Below are positions 1 to 10,234 of a DNA stretch of 64,000 bases, one piece after another. The first letter of the stretch is position 1. Every line of letters begins with the position of its first letter. A program made the position numbers and the translations under genes. The stretch is from NCBI GenBank assembly GCA_026120185.1, contig JANUWF010001819.1, forward strand, positions 2,604,001 to 2,668,000. The letters run 5' to 3'. The notes below the pieces were generated by a model. The model ran no database searches. It was not told the origin of the DNA and was given only the letters and a program-made list of their open reading frames with translations. Origin of the DNA: Voacanga thouarsii. Its lineage: Eukaryota > Streptophyta > Magnoliopsida > Gentianales > Apocynaceae.

Positions 1-1822
1 GTGTCTTGAGTACAGGATGCTCCCCTTCGTCCAATATCGATGGAAGTTCTCACCTATTAAAAAAGACGTATAACAAAGTTCAAGGTGCATATCATACAGC
101 CAATCCAATGCACGAATTGATTTATCCAAACCACTATCAAAGACAACCAAAAGGATACAATCAACTACTTGGGGGTTCCCGTCTGATATGACAACTTCTT
201 ATGCTTCTGTGACCATAGCGTTTACTAATCCAGCTAATCCACAGATTGATCCAAGTTCAATGACTTTTTTAGACCTAAAGAAAATGGAAAAATGATCAAG
301 AAAATATAATGCATTAAATGATTTAGCACATGAACAAAAGACAAACATAAGATACAATATCTCAGATACTTGAAATTATCAGCATGTAATAGGCAATAGT
401 AAGCAAGTACATCCTTTGATGGCCACTGGCCTGTTCCACAAGACAATTTCTAAACTGTAAGCATTTATGAGAATATTTACAATGCAAAGCATCTGAGCTA
501 ACAGTCACTTCCTAGTCATATTTGAGAAAGTAATTTTGCAAATATAAGAAAGAAACAAAATACTGCAAAAATTAAACTTTCTGAAAGTTCAAGCACAGAA
601 ATTCAATATATAGGTCCACCTCGCAAGTTTAATTGTGGCTATTGGCTAGAAGGAGTTACATGGAAAGGAGATGAGGTGAGCCAGAGCAACAAGGGTGGGT
701 TACCAACCTCTATACACAAAAAGTACAAGATATAACATAAACTTATTTGTTATAAGAGAAAAAAAAATTCATAAGAATAAACTTTAACATAATTCAAAAC
801 TTCAACTTGTTGAAAAGTAAAGCTAGTAGAATGACATAGAACTTACAAACAATTCCGGTGTTGTCAATATTATATCTATTACACACTGCAAAATCATTTA
901 GACCTACATGACTTTTCAATCTCTGACTACATCAAATTCCATGGAATTGATAACTACCATGCAAAAACCAGAATTAATTGTCTTTTGCCAATGAAACAAT
1001 TATCACAAATATGCAGACCTGATTATAGAAAACTAATTGCATACACCATATGATGCACATATAGATGTCTTGAATATTGTGAAGAAAAAAGACTACAAAA
1101 TATTTCCAAAAGATCATGCCTAGCTTTCAAGTAAAACAAGAAGGAAAACAAGATATTTTCAAATGAAAAGTTTAAATCCTAGAAACATATGTCATTCGCC
1201 TTTCGATTTTCTTAACCTTCAAATAAAGTCAAAACGTCTCCACAATCAAATTCCATTTAGTCGGAGAGAATAAGTAGGGGAAAATCAAACTTGTTCACAT
1301 TTCCTTCAATTTTATTTTACTAAAAAATCAAGATCCAAATGAAACTTGATGAACAGAGACTACATTCAGCAACAGAAAAGATCAGACCAAAACAAAGTTT
1401 TTGTTTTTTAATATGACCATTTCAACTAAAGGAAGCTCCTTATGATTAAAGAAAAATAAGGCCTATTAACTTTACTCAATAGGTGAAAATTTTATACAAA
1501 CACATTCCAAAAATGCAATATAAAAGACAAATTTATAAAAATTGCAAACGAAAAACTTCTAGAATTTAAATGCAGACCATTCCATAGGAGATCAAAAAAT
1601 GGAAAAAGGGAAGTTCATCTTACTATAGAAGAATGCTAGGAGCATTTGGAATAGGTAATGTATAACAAAAGCACGCATCCCTTTGTGTGGCCAACCGTTT
1701 TTCCTTGGTCAAACCATCTGAATTTTCTTCAGACTGGCCATCCATCACTCGGCATGGTATCAAATTGAACCCACAAGTTGCTTTCCTCGATACACACTTA
1801 AGACCTACTTCAGATTGCTTAT
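1..1822 (-). pseudogene. Calmodulin-lysine N-methyltransferase-like gene, decayed, cut by window edge
   Basis: Four exons with GT-AG borders read on the minus strand: 1624-1822, 847-926, 370-430 and 274 down to the window edge. All three visible junctions keep the frame. Exon peptides include SRKATCGFNLIPC, DFAVCNRYNIDNTG, QWPSKDVLAYYCLLHAD and KKVIELGS..GLAGL; the last is motif I of a class I SAM-dependent methyltransferase. The order and wording match the plant calmodulin-lysine N-methyltransferase family, which trimethylates a calmodulin lysine. Two defects are visible: the glycine-rich GSGxG loop reads GSICG, and an in-frame TAA (plus-strand 199-201) stands where a sense codon is expected after MVTEA. 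Downstream of the DGNPQVVD segment the resemblance fades, so either another intron begins or the copy is decayed. The first exon is not found. Introns are retained, so this is not a retrocopy. Family identity is fairly sure; pseudogene status rests on the TAA and the loop change. Confidence 0.68.
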
Positions 1823-2937
1823 CTGCAAAAGATTTTCACAACTAGATAAGAACAAATGCAATTTTTATTCGTATGCAAATAGTAAATTTTTATTCTTCTT
1901 GTTGGATGTTCAGGCCTGTATTTCGTATTTTCTTCGTGGTATCAACTCTAGAAGCCCAAATCTCCATAGTACTCATCATTCAAAGCATAAAAGCTAAACT
2001 ACACGCTTCCCATACAAATCAAGTCCACCCATCATCTAACCAGTGCAATGAACAAATAATTTCCACACTCAAGCTGAACAAGCCTACCAGGACCCCCGCA
2101 TAAGATGATGTTCAGATATTACTTATCCACATCTAATATCTCGCCACGGAGAGATACCACGACAAATCATTTGAGCTTCCAAACCGTCCTATCCCAAAGT
2201 ATCAAAATTGGCAAATTGCTCTCTTAAAATCAAAACATAGGCAACAACTCGTGGTGTAAATCAAAACATAAGCAAACTACTTGGCTAGAGTAAGACCAAC
2301 CATTTACAAAAAAAAACCTCCACACAAAAATCACTGAAATAGCCTCTTAACAAATCAACAACTAAACATCCATACTATCAGATTATAAATACTCGACCCC
2401 AAGGTTCAATTGATGATCAAAAGAGAGAATCTCCGTTAACACAAGCAACAATAATAACATGCTAGGTTCCTAGACGGCGTGGGAGCATCAAAAAGTTAAA
2501 TAGGATTTTAATCATCCACGGGCATTCTTTAGGATTTACACAAGAATGAAATAGTGATTTTATACATATCATTCTAGTTAAGAGTCCTAAAATTTTGATA
2601 GATACATAGTGCGCATAAAAAACCCAGTAAGGCAAAGGATCTATTGATCAAATATACCACAGTGCATTTCAACAATTGGACAGTGAAAATATTCCCATAA
2701 CATACAAATACTAACTATTGTAATTGCACAAATCGAAATTGGTTCATATAAATTCACATTGATCACCAACAAATTAAAACTACTGAGGACAAAATTGTTA
2801 CGAGAAAAATAAAAGCCAATGATGCCATTCGACAACGAAATTCTATCTAAGCCATATCAACCATTACAAAGTCATTGAAATATTTTCTGAACTTACATAA
2901 CTGTTAAGATGCAGAAAAAACATAACATCGGTAATCT
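1823..2937. other. AT-rich spacer between two minus-strand host genes
   Basis: No convincing coding segment is seen. It should contain the missing first exon of the methyltransferase-like gene if that exon exists, but I cannot identify one. Short open frames here lack codon-like composition. Confidence 0.5.
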
Positions 2938-3786
2938 TGAACGCTTGCCACCACCACCTCCCAGCTTAGGGCCCTTACCTCCTACATTCCTGGGTACATT
3001 ACCTTTGCCCCCCTTTTGTGTCTTAGCCATCACCTTTGCCTTCTTAGCTTTCTTCTAATATTTGGTTTTCTTTATTCTTTTTTTGATTTCACTACAATTG
3101 AAAAAGAACAAGTTATTTCCTATTGAAAGTCATATCAAAGGTCTGAAGTCCAAACATGAAAGAATTTGTATCGAAGAGCCACCTTTCTAGCCACATCACG
3201 AACTTCAAGTTTTTCAGTTCTTCTCTTCTGTATGACCTCCAAAGTAGCACCAACAATAGACCTTAAGCATGGTTTCTTAATTGTAAGACGCCTCTTCTTG
3301 ACAGCTTCTTGGGCAATGTCCTATAGGAGCACAAACAGAACGTTAGCAGGCCAATGCATTCTCAAGCAAGAATGTTTCAAGAATTCAGTTAACCCCTTGA
3401 CAAATACAAATGTGTGTAAATTAGGTAAAGGTTTGCCCACGGAATAAAAAGAAAATTAGAAACCTTCTTGTGTTGCATCCTATATATGGCAACCCATGTT
3501 AGCTTTGAAGGATTCAGCCAGTTGTGGAAGTATCTCTTTCACTTGGAGTTAGCAAAAAAGAAAACCTATTTTTCAAAATAGAAGCATCACATTTAGCTTG
3601 GGCTTGATAACCGAAAGATTCACAAATAGGCAATTCAATTTTGAAGCCAATAGAAATAAAACAAGATTAGATAGGCTTGAGAACGAGCTCAACGAACTCT
3701 CTAATTTTACCTGGGAGTCTGAACGAATAAATCTAATACCCTTGCTAGGGTAAATCTTTGCTCCACTGAAATGGCAGAGTTCAGTC
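2938..3786 (-). pseudogene. RPL24: Ribosomal protein L24 (eL24) gene, unprocessed pseudogene
   Basis: Four exons read on the minus strand: 3711-3786 ([20 protein letters not shown]), 3464-3565 (VFFFANSK...YFHNW), 3172-3320 ([11 protein letters not shown], then [18 protein letters not shown]) and 2938-3091 (the basic tail ending GGKGPKLGGGGGKR). This is the order of eukaryotic eL24, a large-subunit ribosomal protein of about 160 residues. Introns are retained, so it is a gene copy and not a retrocopy. Lesions: TGA at 3539-3541 where the family has Cys in ANSKCKR; TAG at 3055-3057; the donor after 3172 reads AT where GT is expected; and the codon after the final KR is TCA, not a stop. The tiny first exon carrying the start is not found upstream. 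Identity is very likely. The four independent lesions make function unlikely unless the sequence is error-prone here. Confidence 0.85.
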
Positions 3787-4038
3787 CTGAAATTGCAATA
3801 TCAATTAGCACCACTGAGATCCATTTGCAATAGATTCGAATCCTTTAAAAGTAAATACTAATTACAAATAAATCAATAATATAGATGAGTTCCCTTGCGA
3901 AAGTTAATAACTGAAGATTAAATTGGGAATAATCGCTAGATCTGAAGACCAAGAGTTGATGTAGGTATTGCTGCAACTGGTAGATCTGAAGACCAACAGG
4001 TGTGGCCACTGATACGTATCGGATATGCTCAAAACAAG

Positions 4039-4206
4039 CTATTTAATTACTCCCACAATCCAATGGCTTTCATAGAGTTTGTAAGCAACTTTTGTCTCAA
4101 ATGGAACCCATTCTGGTGGAATAGTGAAGTCCTCATACTTGGTACTCGGATCAAGGCCACTGATCAGCATCTTAGTTGGCCATCGGAAAGGGTGATCTGC
4201 CAGAGG
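4039..4206 (-). pseudogene. Unrecognised coding-like fragment
   Basis: The minus strand reads about 55 codons without a stop, ending in TAG at 4039-4041. The peptide looks like real protein: it contains LADHPFRWPTKMLISGLDP, then EDFTIPPEWVPFETK and VAYKLYESHWIVG. Its upstream end is fused to a decayed second copy of the same segment (4208-4318) that has several stops. I do not recognise the family. It could be the last exon of a gene whose upstream part was lost or lies out of view. It shares the strand of the two host genes to its left. Confidence 0.35.
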
Positions 4207-4318
4207 TAAATGGAGCTCATTCTATTGGAACAGTGAAGTCCTCAGACTTGATACTCAGATCAAGGCCACTGATGATTAGTATCTTAGTTGGTCATTAGAA
4301 AGGGTGATCCGCCAGAGG
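4099..4318. repeat. Tandem duplication, about 110 bp, two copies
   Basis: 4099-4206 and 4208-4318 are two adjacent direct copies, both running from AAATGGA to GCCAGAGG. They are diverged by substitutions and a small indel. The left copy keeps an open minus-strand frame; the right copy has stops. Confidence 0.85.
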
Positions 4319-6178
4319 AGTGAAGGAAGATATCGGAAAGGGTGGAGTGAAGGAAGACATCGGTTACAAAATTAGAAAAGGGGAAAAATATAAAAAAGAA
4401 ATTGTATAAAATGACTAAATTAGATATGACGACCAAACAAATCTTGATCGTTTAAAAAGTTATCTAAAAAAAATTATGAGATCTGAATAATCAATCATTA
4501 AAAAAAAAATCATTAAATCTAAACCATTAATAAAAAACTTATAATAAAAAAAAACAAAAAAATTACGAAATTTTGTAAAGACTATTGACTCTCCTCTTGA
4601 CTCTTAGAATATTCATTTAGATAAAAGAAATCAAGTAATCAACTTTTGTCTTTGCAGGCCGAACCCCTTTTGGCTTTTTCCCAATTTCCCACACCTTCTA
4701 TTTTTGTAAGGCAAAACCTCACCACACTTCGATGCAAAAGGATCGGGACTGGTCTTGGATCTTCGGGATACGAGTTCCACTATAAGAGAAAATTAAAATT
4801 ACTCTGCATGTATGGTATAGATCAATTAGTTCTAGATTTCGTATTAAAAATGGGTTTGTCTTTGCCTGTAGCTATTTTGGTTCTGGCTTTGTATTTTGTG
4901 TGATTGTGAGAAAGATTGCATATTTTGGCATAGTTTCAAGAAGAAAGAACAAAAATATGTCTATGTTTCTGGGTGTTTGTGGAAAAGATGGCATTTTTTG
5001 GCATAGTTACAAGAATGAAGAAAGAAAATCCCGTAACATCACAAATTTGAGTTTTCAATTCCCACAAATCTTTTGTGGAAGAAGAAGAAATTCTATTTCA
5101 GAGTCGCACCTCCAAAAGCTTCAATCTTCTGTGAAAGAAGAAGAAATTATGAGGAAAAAGAAGAAAAGAAAAAAAATTTAAAAATAAAGATAAAAGAAAT
5201 AAACAAAATAAAGATAAAGTTTTGAAAGAAGATGAATAGTAAAATAATAATTTTATCTTTTATTTTTTTTTAAGATAGAAAGGTTGACCGTTGGTAACTG
5301 ATCGAAAAATTAGATTTAAACGGTTAGAAAATTCGAATAATTGTTTTACGTCTTTTTTAATTGGAGGACCAAAGCTAAATTTTATAATAGTTGAAGGGCA
5401 GCAAAATATTTTGTCCTTATTAAAATTTTATTTTTTTGTTTGTTAATTTTCTAACAGATTGAACTTTGAAGGGTGGCATTGAAGCAATTTTTTTTATTTT
5501 ACAAGGGGTAAATTGAGAATGGAGATAGATTATAGGGTGTTTTTTTTTTTTTTTTAAATTAACCCTTTTATAAATCTCATCTTTAAAATGCACTTCCAAA
5601 TTCTATCAACTTTCAAGTTAGGTTGCTAAAGGAAAGAATAGGCTTTTGTTTATGATTAATCCACCATTAAATTTTCGACCGTATATAAAATGCATATTTA
5701 AAAATCGATAGTTGCAAAGTACTCTAAATTTCTCAACCATTTTCTTTTTTCAAAATTTTAAATCAAATATTTATTTGATTTGATTGGACAACTTTTCTTT
5801 CCATTTCAAAATTTATTTTACTTTAAAATAATTATTTTTTAATTAATTTTAAAATTTTAAAAATTGTCAAATATTAATAACATATCGTATTCTCTATCTT
5901 TTTAATCTCACTTAAACTCTACTTTAACTCTATATATTTAATATTTTTTATTATATTTAATTAAATTTATCTTAAAATAATTATTGACAAAATACAAATT
6001 TCTATTTGTTCTTCTACATTTAAGATAATAAAAGCATTGATGTGGTACTTTGTCGCCAGAGCTCTTCGGAAATAGCAAAGGACACGTATTAAGTCATTTT
6101 TTATTCTTGGACCCGTGGCGGATTGTAATGTAACTAAATAAGTCTTATATTTTCAACTTCGCTTAAAAAAAGTGATAT
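4319..6178. other. AT-rich non-coding DNA
   Basis: Long A and T tracts, and no open frame with convincing composition. Weak open stretches around 4646-5180 lack a proper ATG start or recognisable motifs. The right end abuts the GATAT target duplication of element C1. Confidence 0.5.
5571..5760. repeat. Empty-site copy of the sequence flanking element C2
   Basis: 5571-5635 resembles 11626-11686, the left flank of C2, including AATCTCATCTTTAAAAT and CAAGTTAGGTT. The continuation from about 5636 resembles 17564-17700, the right flank, including TTTATGATTAAT and TATAAAATG. The copy has no insertion and only one AGGTT, so it records the state before C2 landed in the other copy. Confidence 0.75.
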
Positions 6179-6535
6179 TGTTATGAATTATTGGAATCTC
6201 CATTAATTAGTGGAGGCTCCACTAATTATGGATTTATGTGAATTATTAGAAGATTTTTATGGATGTCCACCATTTAGTGGAGACACCATTAATTGAAGAT
6301 GATGTATGCCATGATGTATTTCACTAATTAGAGCTCTATAAATAGAGCTATTCTCTAAGCTTGTAATACACCATCATTTTGTGAAAGAAAGATTAGTGAA
6401 AGAAAGATTAGAGAAAGAATTGTGAGAGAAAGAAAGAGAGAAGTTTGAAGAGAAATTCTTGTGCAAAGAATAGTTAGAATTTTCTTAGTGTGTAGTGTGT
6501 AGATTTTATTCTAACACTACCCTAATTTTATAACA
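6179..6535 (+). repeat. C1 5' LTR
   Basis: 357 bp, TG to CA, identical by eye to 10235-10591. It contains a perfect 12+1+12 inverted repeat at 6204-6228, a TATA box at 6337-6344, and a 15-bp GTGAAAGAAAGATTA unit at 6381-6395 and 6396-6410 followed by a partial third. Confidence 0.95.
6332..6349 (+). promoter_or_regulatory. Palindromic TATA box of the C1 LTR promoter
   Basis: AGCTCTATAAATAGAGCT has complementary 8-bp arms around AA and contains TATAAATA. Its position in the LTR fits the U3 core promoter of a plant LTR element. The same site recurs in the 3' LTR near 10388-10405. Confidence 0.7.
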
Positions 6536-6614
6536 CGTTATCAGCACGAGTCTCTACCGTTATTAAAGCCAGAAGACAGCACGAGTCTCTGCCGTTATTA
6601 AAGCCAGAAGACAG
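6536..6614 (+). other. C1 leader with weak primer site and 35-bp tandem repeat
   Basis: Directly after the LTR comes CGTTATCAGCACGAG, which shares only TATCAG with the usual initiator-Met primer site TGGTATCAGAGC, so the primer assignment is uncertain. A 35-bp unit follows twice (6542-6576 and 6577-6611) with one mismatch, then CAG and the ATG at 6615. A gag gene would normally lie between leader and protease, and none is present. Confidence 0.75.
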
Positions 6615-7691
6615 ATGGCTGTTATTAATGATGATGTATGCATTATTGATAGTGGAACTACACACACCATACTAAAAAATGAGAAATATTTTTCTGATCT
6701 CAAAATGGGAGAAATAAATATTTATACAATAAACGGTAGTGCAAATGTAATTGAGGGCTCCGGAAGAGCTAGTATATTGTTGCCTAAAGGAACAACAATT
6801 ATTATTGATAAGGCACTATTTTCCTCAAAATCCAGAAGAAATTTATTGAGTTTTAAAGATATCCGCAGAAATGGGTATCATGTTGAAACAAATGAGGAAA
6901 ATAGGATTGAGCATCTTTTTATTACTCAAATGCATTTGGGTAAGAAATCGGTATTAGAAAAACTACCGTCTTTTTCTACTGGTCTATATTTTGTAAAAAT
7001 TCGTACAATTGAAATTCATCATCTAGTAAACCAGAAGTTTACTGATCCTATTACTTTTAGCATTTGGCATGACCGGTTGGGTCATCCGGGATCTACCATG
7101 ATGAGAAGAATCATTGAGAATACACATGGTCATCCTTTAAAAAATAAAATGATATTAACATCAGAAAAATTCGCATGTACTGCATGTTCCCTAGGTAAAT
7201 TAATTGTTAAACCATCACCAGTAAAAGTAGGAGCTGAAAGTCCTACATTTCTCGAACGGATTCACGGAGATATTTGTGGACCTATTGATCCACCATGTGG
7301 ACCGTTCAAATATTTTATGGTCTTAATTGATGCATCATCCCGATGGTCACATGTATGTTTATTATCTACTCGCAACCTGGCGTTTGCGAGATTACTTGCT
7401 CAAATAATTAAATTACGAGCACAATTTCCGGACCATCACATTAAAAATATCCGTTTGGATAATGTCGGTGAATTTTCATCACATGCTTTTGATGCATATT
7501 GCATGTCAATTGGGATTAATGTTGAACATCCCGTAGCTCATGTTCACACACGTAATGGTCTTGCTGAATCTTTGATTAAACGATTACAATTAATTGCTAG
7601 ACCATTATTAATGAAAACAAATCTCCCAACATCCGCCTCGGGGACATGCTATTCTACATGCCGCAACACTTGTACGTATAAGACTAGCTAG
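6615..7691 (+). CDS. C1 protease-integrase, truncated by frameshift
   Basis: An open frame of 358 codons from the first ATG after the leader. An aspartic protease begins almost at once (IIDSGTTHTIL, catalytic Asp12). The GAG-pre-integrase zinc site follows: His152 and His157 in WHDRLGHPG, Cys188 and Cys191. The integrase core shows all three acidic residues, Asp219 in HGDICGP, Asp282 in RLDNVGEF and Glu318 in NGLAES. From about residue 340 the frame is wrong: an extra C near 7635 (GCCTCGGGG) shifts translation and the product ends at 7691. Known Copia polyproteins continue through RT and RNase H in one frame with gag at the N-terminus; here gag is absent and the rest is out of frame. This piece alone could give a protease and integrase core, but not a functional element. 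Confidence 0.9.
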   Translation: MAVINDDVCIIDSGTTHTILKNEKYFSDLKMGEINIYTINGSANVIEGSGRASILLPKGTTIIIDKALFSSKSRRNLLSFKDIRRNGYHVETNEENRIEHLFITQMHLGKKSVLEKLPSFSTGLYFVKIRTIEIHHLVNQKFTDPITFSIWHDRLGHPGSTMMRRIIENTHGHPLKNKMILTSEKFACTACSLGKLIVKPSPVKVGAESPTFLERIHGDICGPIDPPCGPFKYFMVLIDASSRWSHVCLLSTRNLAFARLLAQIIKLRAQFPDHHIKNIRLDNVGEFSSHAFDAYCMSIGINVEHPVAHVHTRNGLAESLIKRLQLIARPLLMKTNLPTSASGTCYSTCRNTCTYKTS

Positions 7692-8632
7692 TTATCATAA
7701 ATTCTCTCCTTTGCAATTGGCTTTTGGGTCGAACCAAATATTGCTCATTTAAGAATTTTTGGGTGTGTCGTATATATTCCAATTGCACCAAACCAACGTA
7801 CAAAGATGGGTCCTCAAAGAAGAAAGGGGATATACGTTGGATATGATTCTCCCTCTATTATCGTGTATGTTGAACCCCCGACGAGAGATGTATTCACAAA
7901 GAAGATTTGCCGATTGTCATTTTGATGAATCATTATTCCCTAAATTAGGGGAGAACCCAAACAAGATAAAAAGGATCTTGATTGGACAACATCATTAAAT
8001 TATCTTGATCCGCGCACAAGCGCATGTGAACTTGAAGTTCAAAAGATAATTCATTTGCAAAGCATTGCAAATCAAATGCCGTACGCTTTTGTTGACTCCG
8101 TAAGAGTTACAAAATCGCATATTCCAGCCTATAAATGCTCCTATTCGAATTGAAGTTCCAGCAGAACAAAATATTATACCTATAGTCGCTGAGTCAAAAA
8201 CACGCCGTAAGCGTGGCCGACCTCTTGGTTCTAAAGATAAAAATCCTCGAAAGAAAAGAGGATTAAATGATCCGTAAGATCATATTGAAGAAAAGAATGA
8301 TAAAGACCAAGAGAGAACCGATGACAAAGAACCGTAAGTTGATGAAAGTAACACCGAAATTTCTATCAATTATACCACTTCCTAGTAGAAGTTGGAATCT
8401 GATAGAAACTCGTTATTGATAATATATTTGCATACAATATATCTCTTGATGTTACACAGATAATGATGATCCCGAACCAATATCGCTTGATGAATGTCGG
8501 CATAGAAAAGATTGGCTGCAATGGAAAGATGCGATTCAATCGGAGTTAAATGCACCGGCAAAACGTGAAGTCTTCGGACCCGCAGTCCGAACACCGTAAG
8601 GTATAAAACCCGTTGGCTACAAATGGATATTT
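7692..8632 (+). pseudogene. C1 integrase C-terminal and linker region, multiply frameshifted
   Basis: Plus-strand coding remnants continue in shifting frames: IAHLRIFGCVVYIPIAP (about 7740-7790), KMGPQRRKG, FADCHFDESLFPK (about 7908-7946) and KTRRKRGRPLGS (about 8200-8235), then the RT entry VRTP..GIKPVGYKWIF (about 8585-8632). These are normal Copia integrase C-terminal and linker motifs. Frames change near 7736, 7890, 7968 and 8115. In-frame TAA codons occur at 8275-8277, 8335-8337 and 8597-8599, each within a CCGTAAG word where CCTGAAG is expected. Confidence 0.8.
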
Positions 8633-9337
8633 GTGCGAAAGCGCAATGAAAAGAGTGAAATCGTTCGATATAAAGCGCGATTAGTAGCCCAAGGTTTTTC
8701 ACAAAGACCAGGTATTGATTATGATGAAACTTATTCTCCCGTTGTTGATGCTATTACACTCCGATATCTTATCAGCTTGGCAAGACATGAAAAGATAGAT
8801 ATGCGCCTATTAGATGTTGTCACCGCTTACTTGTATGGAAATTTAGAAAATGATGTTTACATGAAAATCCCCGAAGGATTTCATATGCCCGAAGCATATA
8901 AACATTATCCTCGTGAAAATTACTCCATCAAGTTGCGTAAATCATTATATGGCCTCGAAGCAACTGGGCGCATGTGGTTCACACGCCTTAGTGAATATTT
9001 ATTGAAAGCGGGATTTAAAAATGACCAGGTATGTCCATGCGTTTTTATTAAGAAATCTGGTTCTAAATTTGTGATATTAGCTATATATGTTGATGATATT
9101 AATCTTATTGGAACTCCTGAAGAGCTCCAAGAAACAATTGATTATTTAAAAAGAGAATTCGAAATCAAGGATTTTGGTAAAACCAAATTTTGCCTTGGTT
9201 TACAAATTGAACATTTGGAGAGTGGAACATTTATTCATCAATCAACATATACAAAGAAAAGTGCTAAAAAGATTTTACATGGACAAAGCACATCCATTGA
9301 GTATTCCAATGATCGTCCGATCATTAAATGTGGATAA
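8633..9337 (+). CDS. C1 reverse transcriptase palm, truncated by frameshift
   Basis: An open frame with Copia reverse transcriptase motifs in order: YKARLVAQGFSQRPGIDYDETYSPV at residues 13-37, LDVVTAYLYGNLENDVYMK near 60-78, KSLYGLEATGRMWF near 103-116, the catalytic box YVDDINLIG near 153, and FEIKDFGKTKFCLGLQIEHLE near 177-197. The YVDD box is intact. The upstream start is only the first ATG after a stop; the natural frame continues from 8601. Past about 9270 the frame shifts and the last dozen or so residues are out of frame. The next open frame (from about 9250 in another frame, then 9382 on) carries the RT tail. Confidence 0.9.
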   Translation: MRKRNEKSEIVRYKARLVAQGFSQRPGIDYDETYSPVVDAITLRYLISLARHEKIDMRLLDVVTAYLYGNLENDVYMKIPEGFHMPEAYKHYPRENYSIKLRKSLYGLEATGRMWFTRLSEYLLKAGFKNDQVCPCVFIKKSGSKFVILAIYVDDINLIGTPEELQETIDYLKREFEIKDFGKTKFCLGLQIEHLESGTFIHQSTYTKKSAKKILHGQSTSIEYSNDRPIIKCG

Positions 9338-10110
9338 AGATCCTTTCCGACCTCAAGAAAATGATGAAGAACTCCTTGGTCCTCGAAGTACCATATCTCA
9401 GTGCAATTGGTGCATTGATGTATCTTGCTAATAACACAAGGCCTGATATTGCTTTCGCTGTCAATTTATTAGCAAGATTTAGTTTTTCACCAACACGACG
9501 ACATTGGAATGGAATTAAACAAGTCCTTCGATATCTCCAAGGTACAATTGATCTCGGATTATTTTATTCAAATAAAATCAGTCCAACATTGATAGGTTAT
9601 GCAGATGCTGGTTATTTATCTGATCTACATAAAGCACGTTCTCAAACGGGCTATCTATTTACATGTGGAAATACTGCTATATCATGGCGTTCTACGAAAC
9701 AATCTATAGCAGCTACTTCTTCAAATCATGCTGAAATTATAGCCATTCATGAAGCAAGTCGAGAATGTGTATGGCTAAAATCCATGATTCATTATATCCG
9801 AGAAAGTTGTGGATTATCATCAATCAAAGGTATTCCAACTCCTCTTTATGAAGACAATGCAGCTTGCATAGCTCAATTACGAGGAGGATATATTAAAGGA
9901 GATCGGACAAAACATATTTCACCAAAATTCTTCTTTACTCATGAACTCCGTAAGAAATGTGAAATTGATGTGCTACAAATTCGGTCATGTGACAACCTCG
10001 CAGATATTTTCACGAAGACTTTACCGACGGCAACATTTGAAAAGTTGAGATATAAAATCGGTATGCGTCGGTTTAAAGATTTAAAGGAATCATCTCATCA
10101 GGGGGAGTAA
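9328..10110 (+). CDS. C1 RT tail and RNase H
   Basis: True homology starts at VPYLSAIGALMYLANNTRPD near residue 21; the residues before are a wrong frame entered through an extra C at about 9378 (CCTCGAAG for CCTGAAG). It continues with FAVNLLARFS and RHWNGIKQVLRYL, the RT thumb. RNase H follows with YADAGY, ARSQTGYLFTCGNTAISWRS, SSNHAEIIAIHEAS and the terminal DNLADIFTKTLP. The stop at 10108-10110 is the natural end of a Copia polyprotein, about 125 bp before the 3' LTR. Confidence 0.92.
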   Translation: MWIKILSDLKKMMKNSLVLEVPYLSAIGALMYLANNTRPDIAFAVNLLARFSFSPTRRHWNGIKQVLRYLQGTIDLGLFYSNKISPTLIGYADAGYLSDLHKARSQTGYLFTCGNTAISWRSTKQSIAATSSNHAEIIAIHEASRECVWLKSMIHYIRESCGLSSIKGIPTPLYEDNAACIAQLRGGYIKGDRTKHISPKFFFTHELRKKCEIDVLQIRSCDNLADIFTKTLPTATFEKLRYKIGMRRFKDLKESSHQGE

Positions 10111-10225
10111 TAAACATACATATAGAATAGTGTACTCTTTTTCCTTCACTAGATTTTTTTCCCACTCGGGTTTTTATCTAGTAAGGTTTTAACGAGGCAT
10201 ATTCTTTATGTATGGATGGACATCC

Positions 10226-10234
10226 AAGGGGGAG
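10226..10234 (+). other. C1 polypurine tract
   Basis: AAGGGGGAG lies immediately before the TG of the 3' LTR, the expected place of the plus-strand primer. Confidence 0.9.

Noticed and set aside
598..730. Plus-strand coding stretch (KFNCGYWLEGVTWKGDE)
   Set aside because: Short, no splice context, and inside the intron between methyltransferase exons on the other strand; left unassigned.
4646..5181. Plus-strand open frames as a small gene
   Set aside because: No ATG at the natural start, low-complexity Lys/Arg-rich end, and no recognisable motif.
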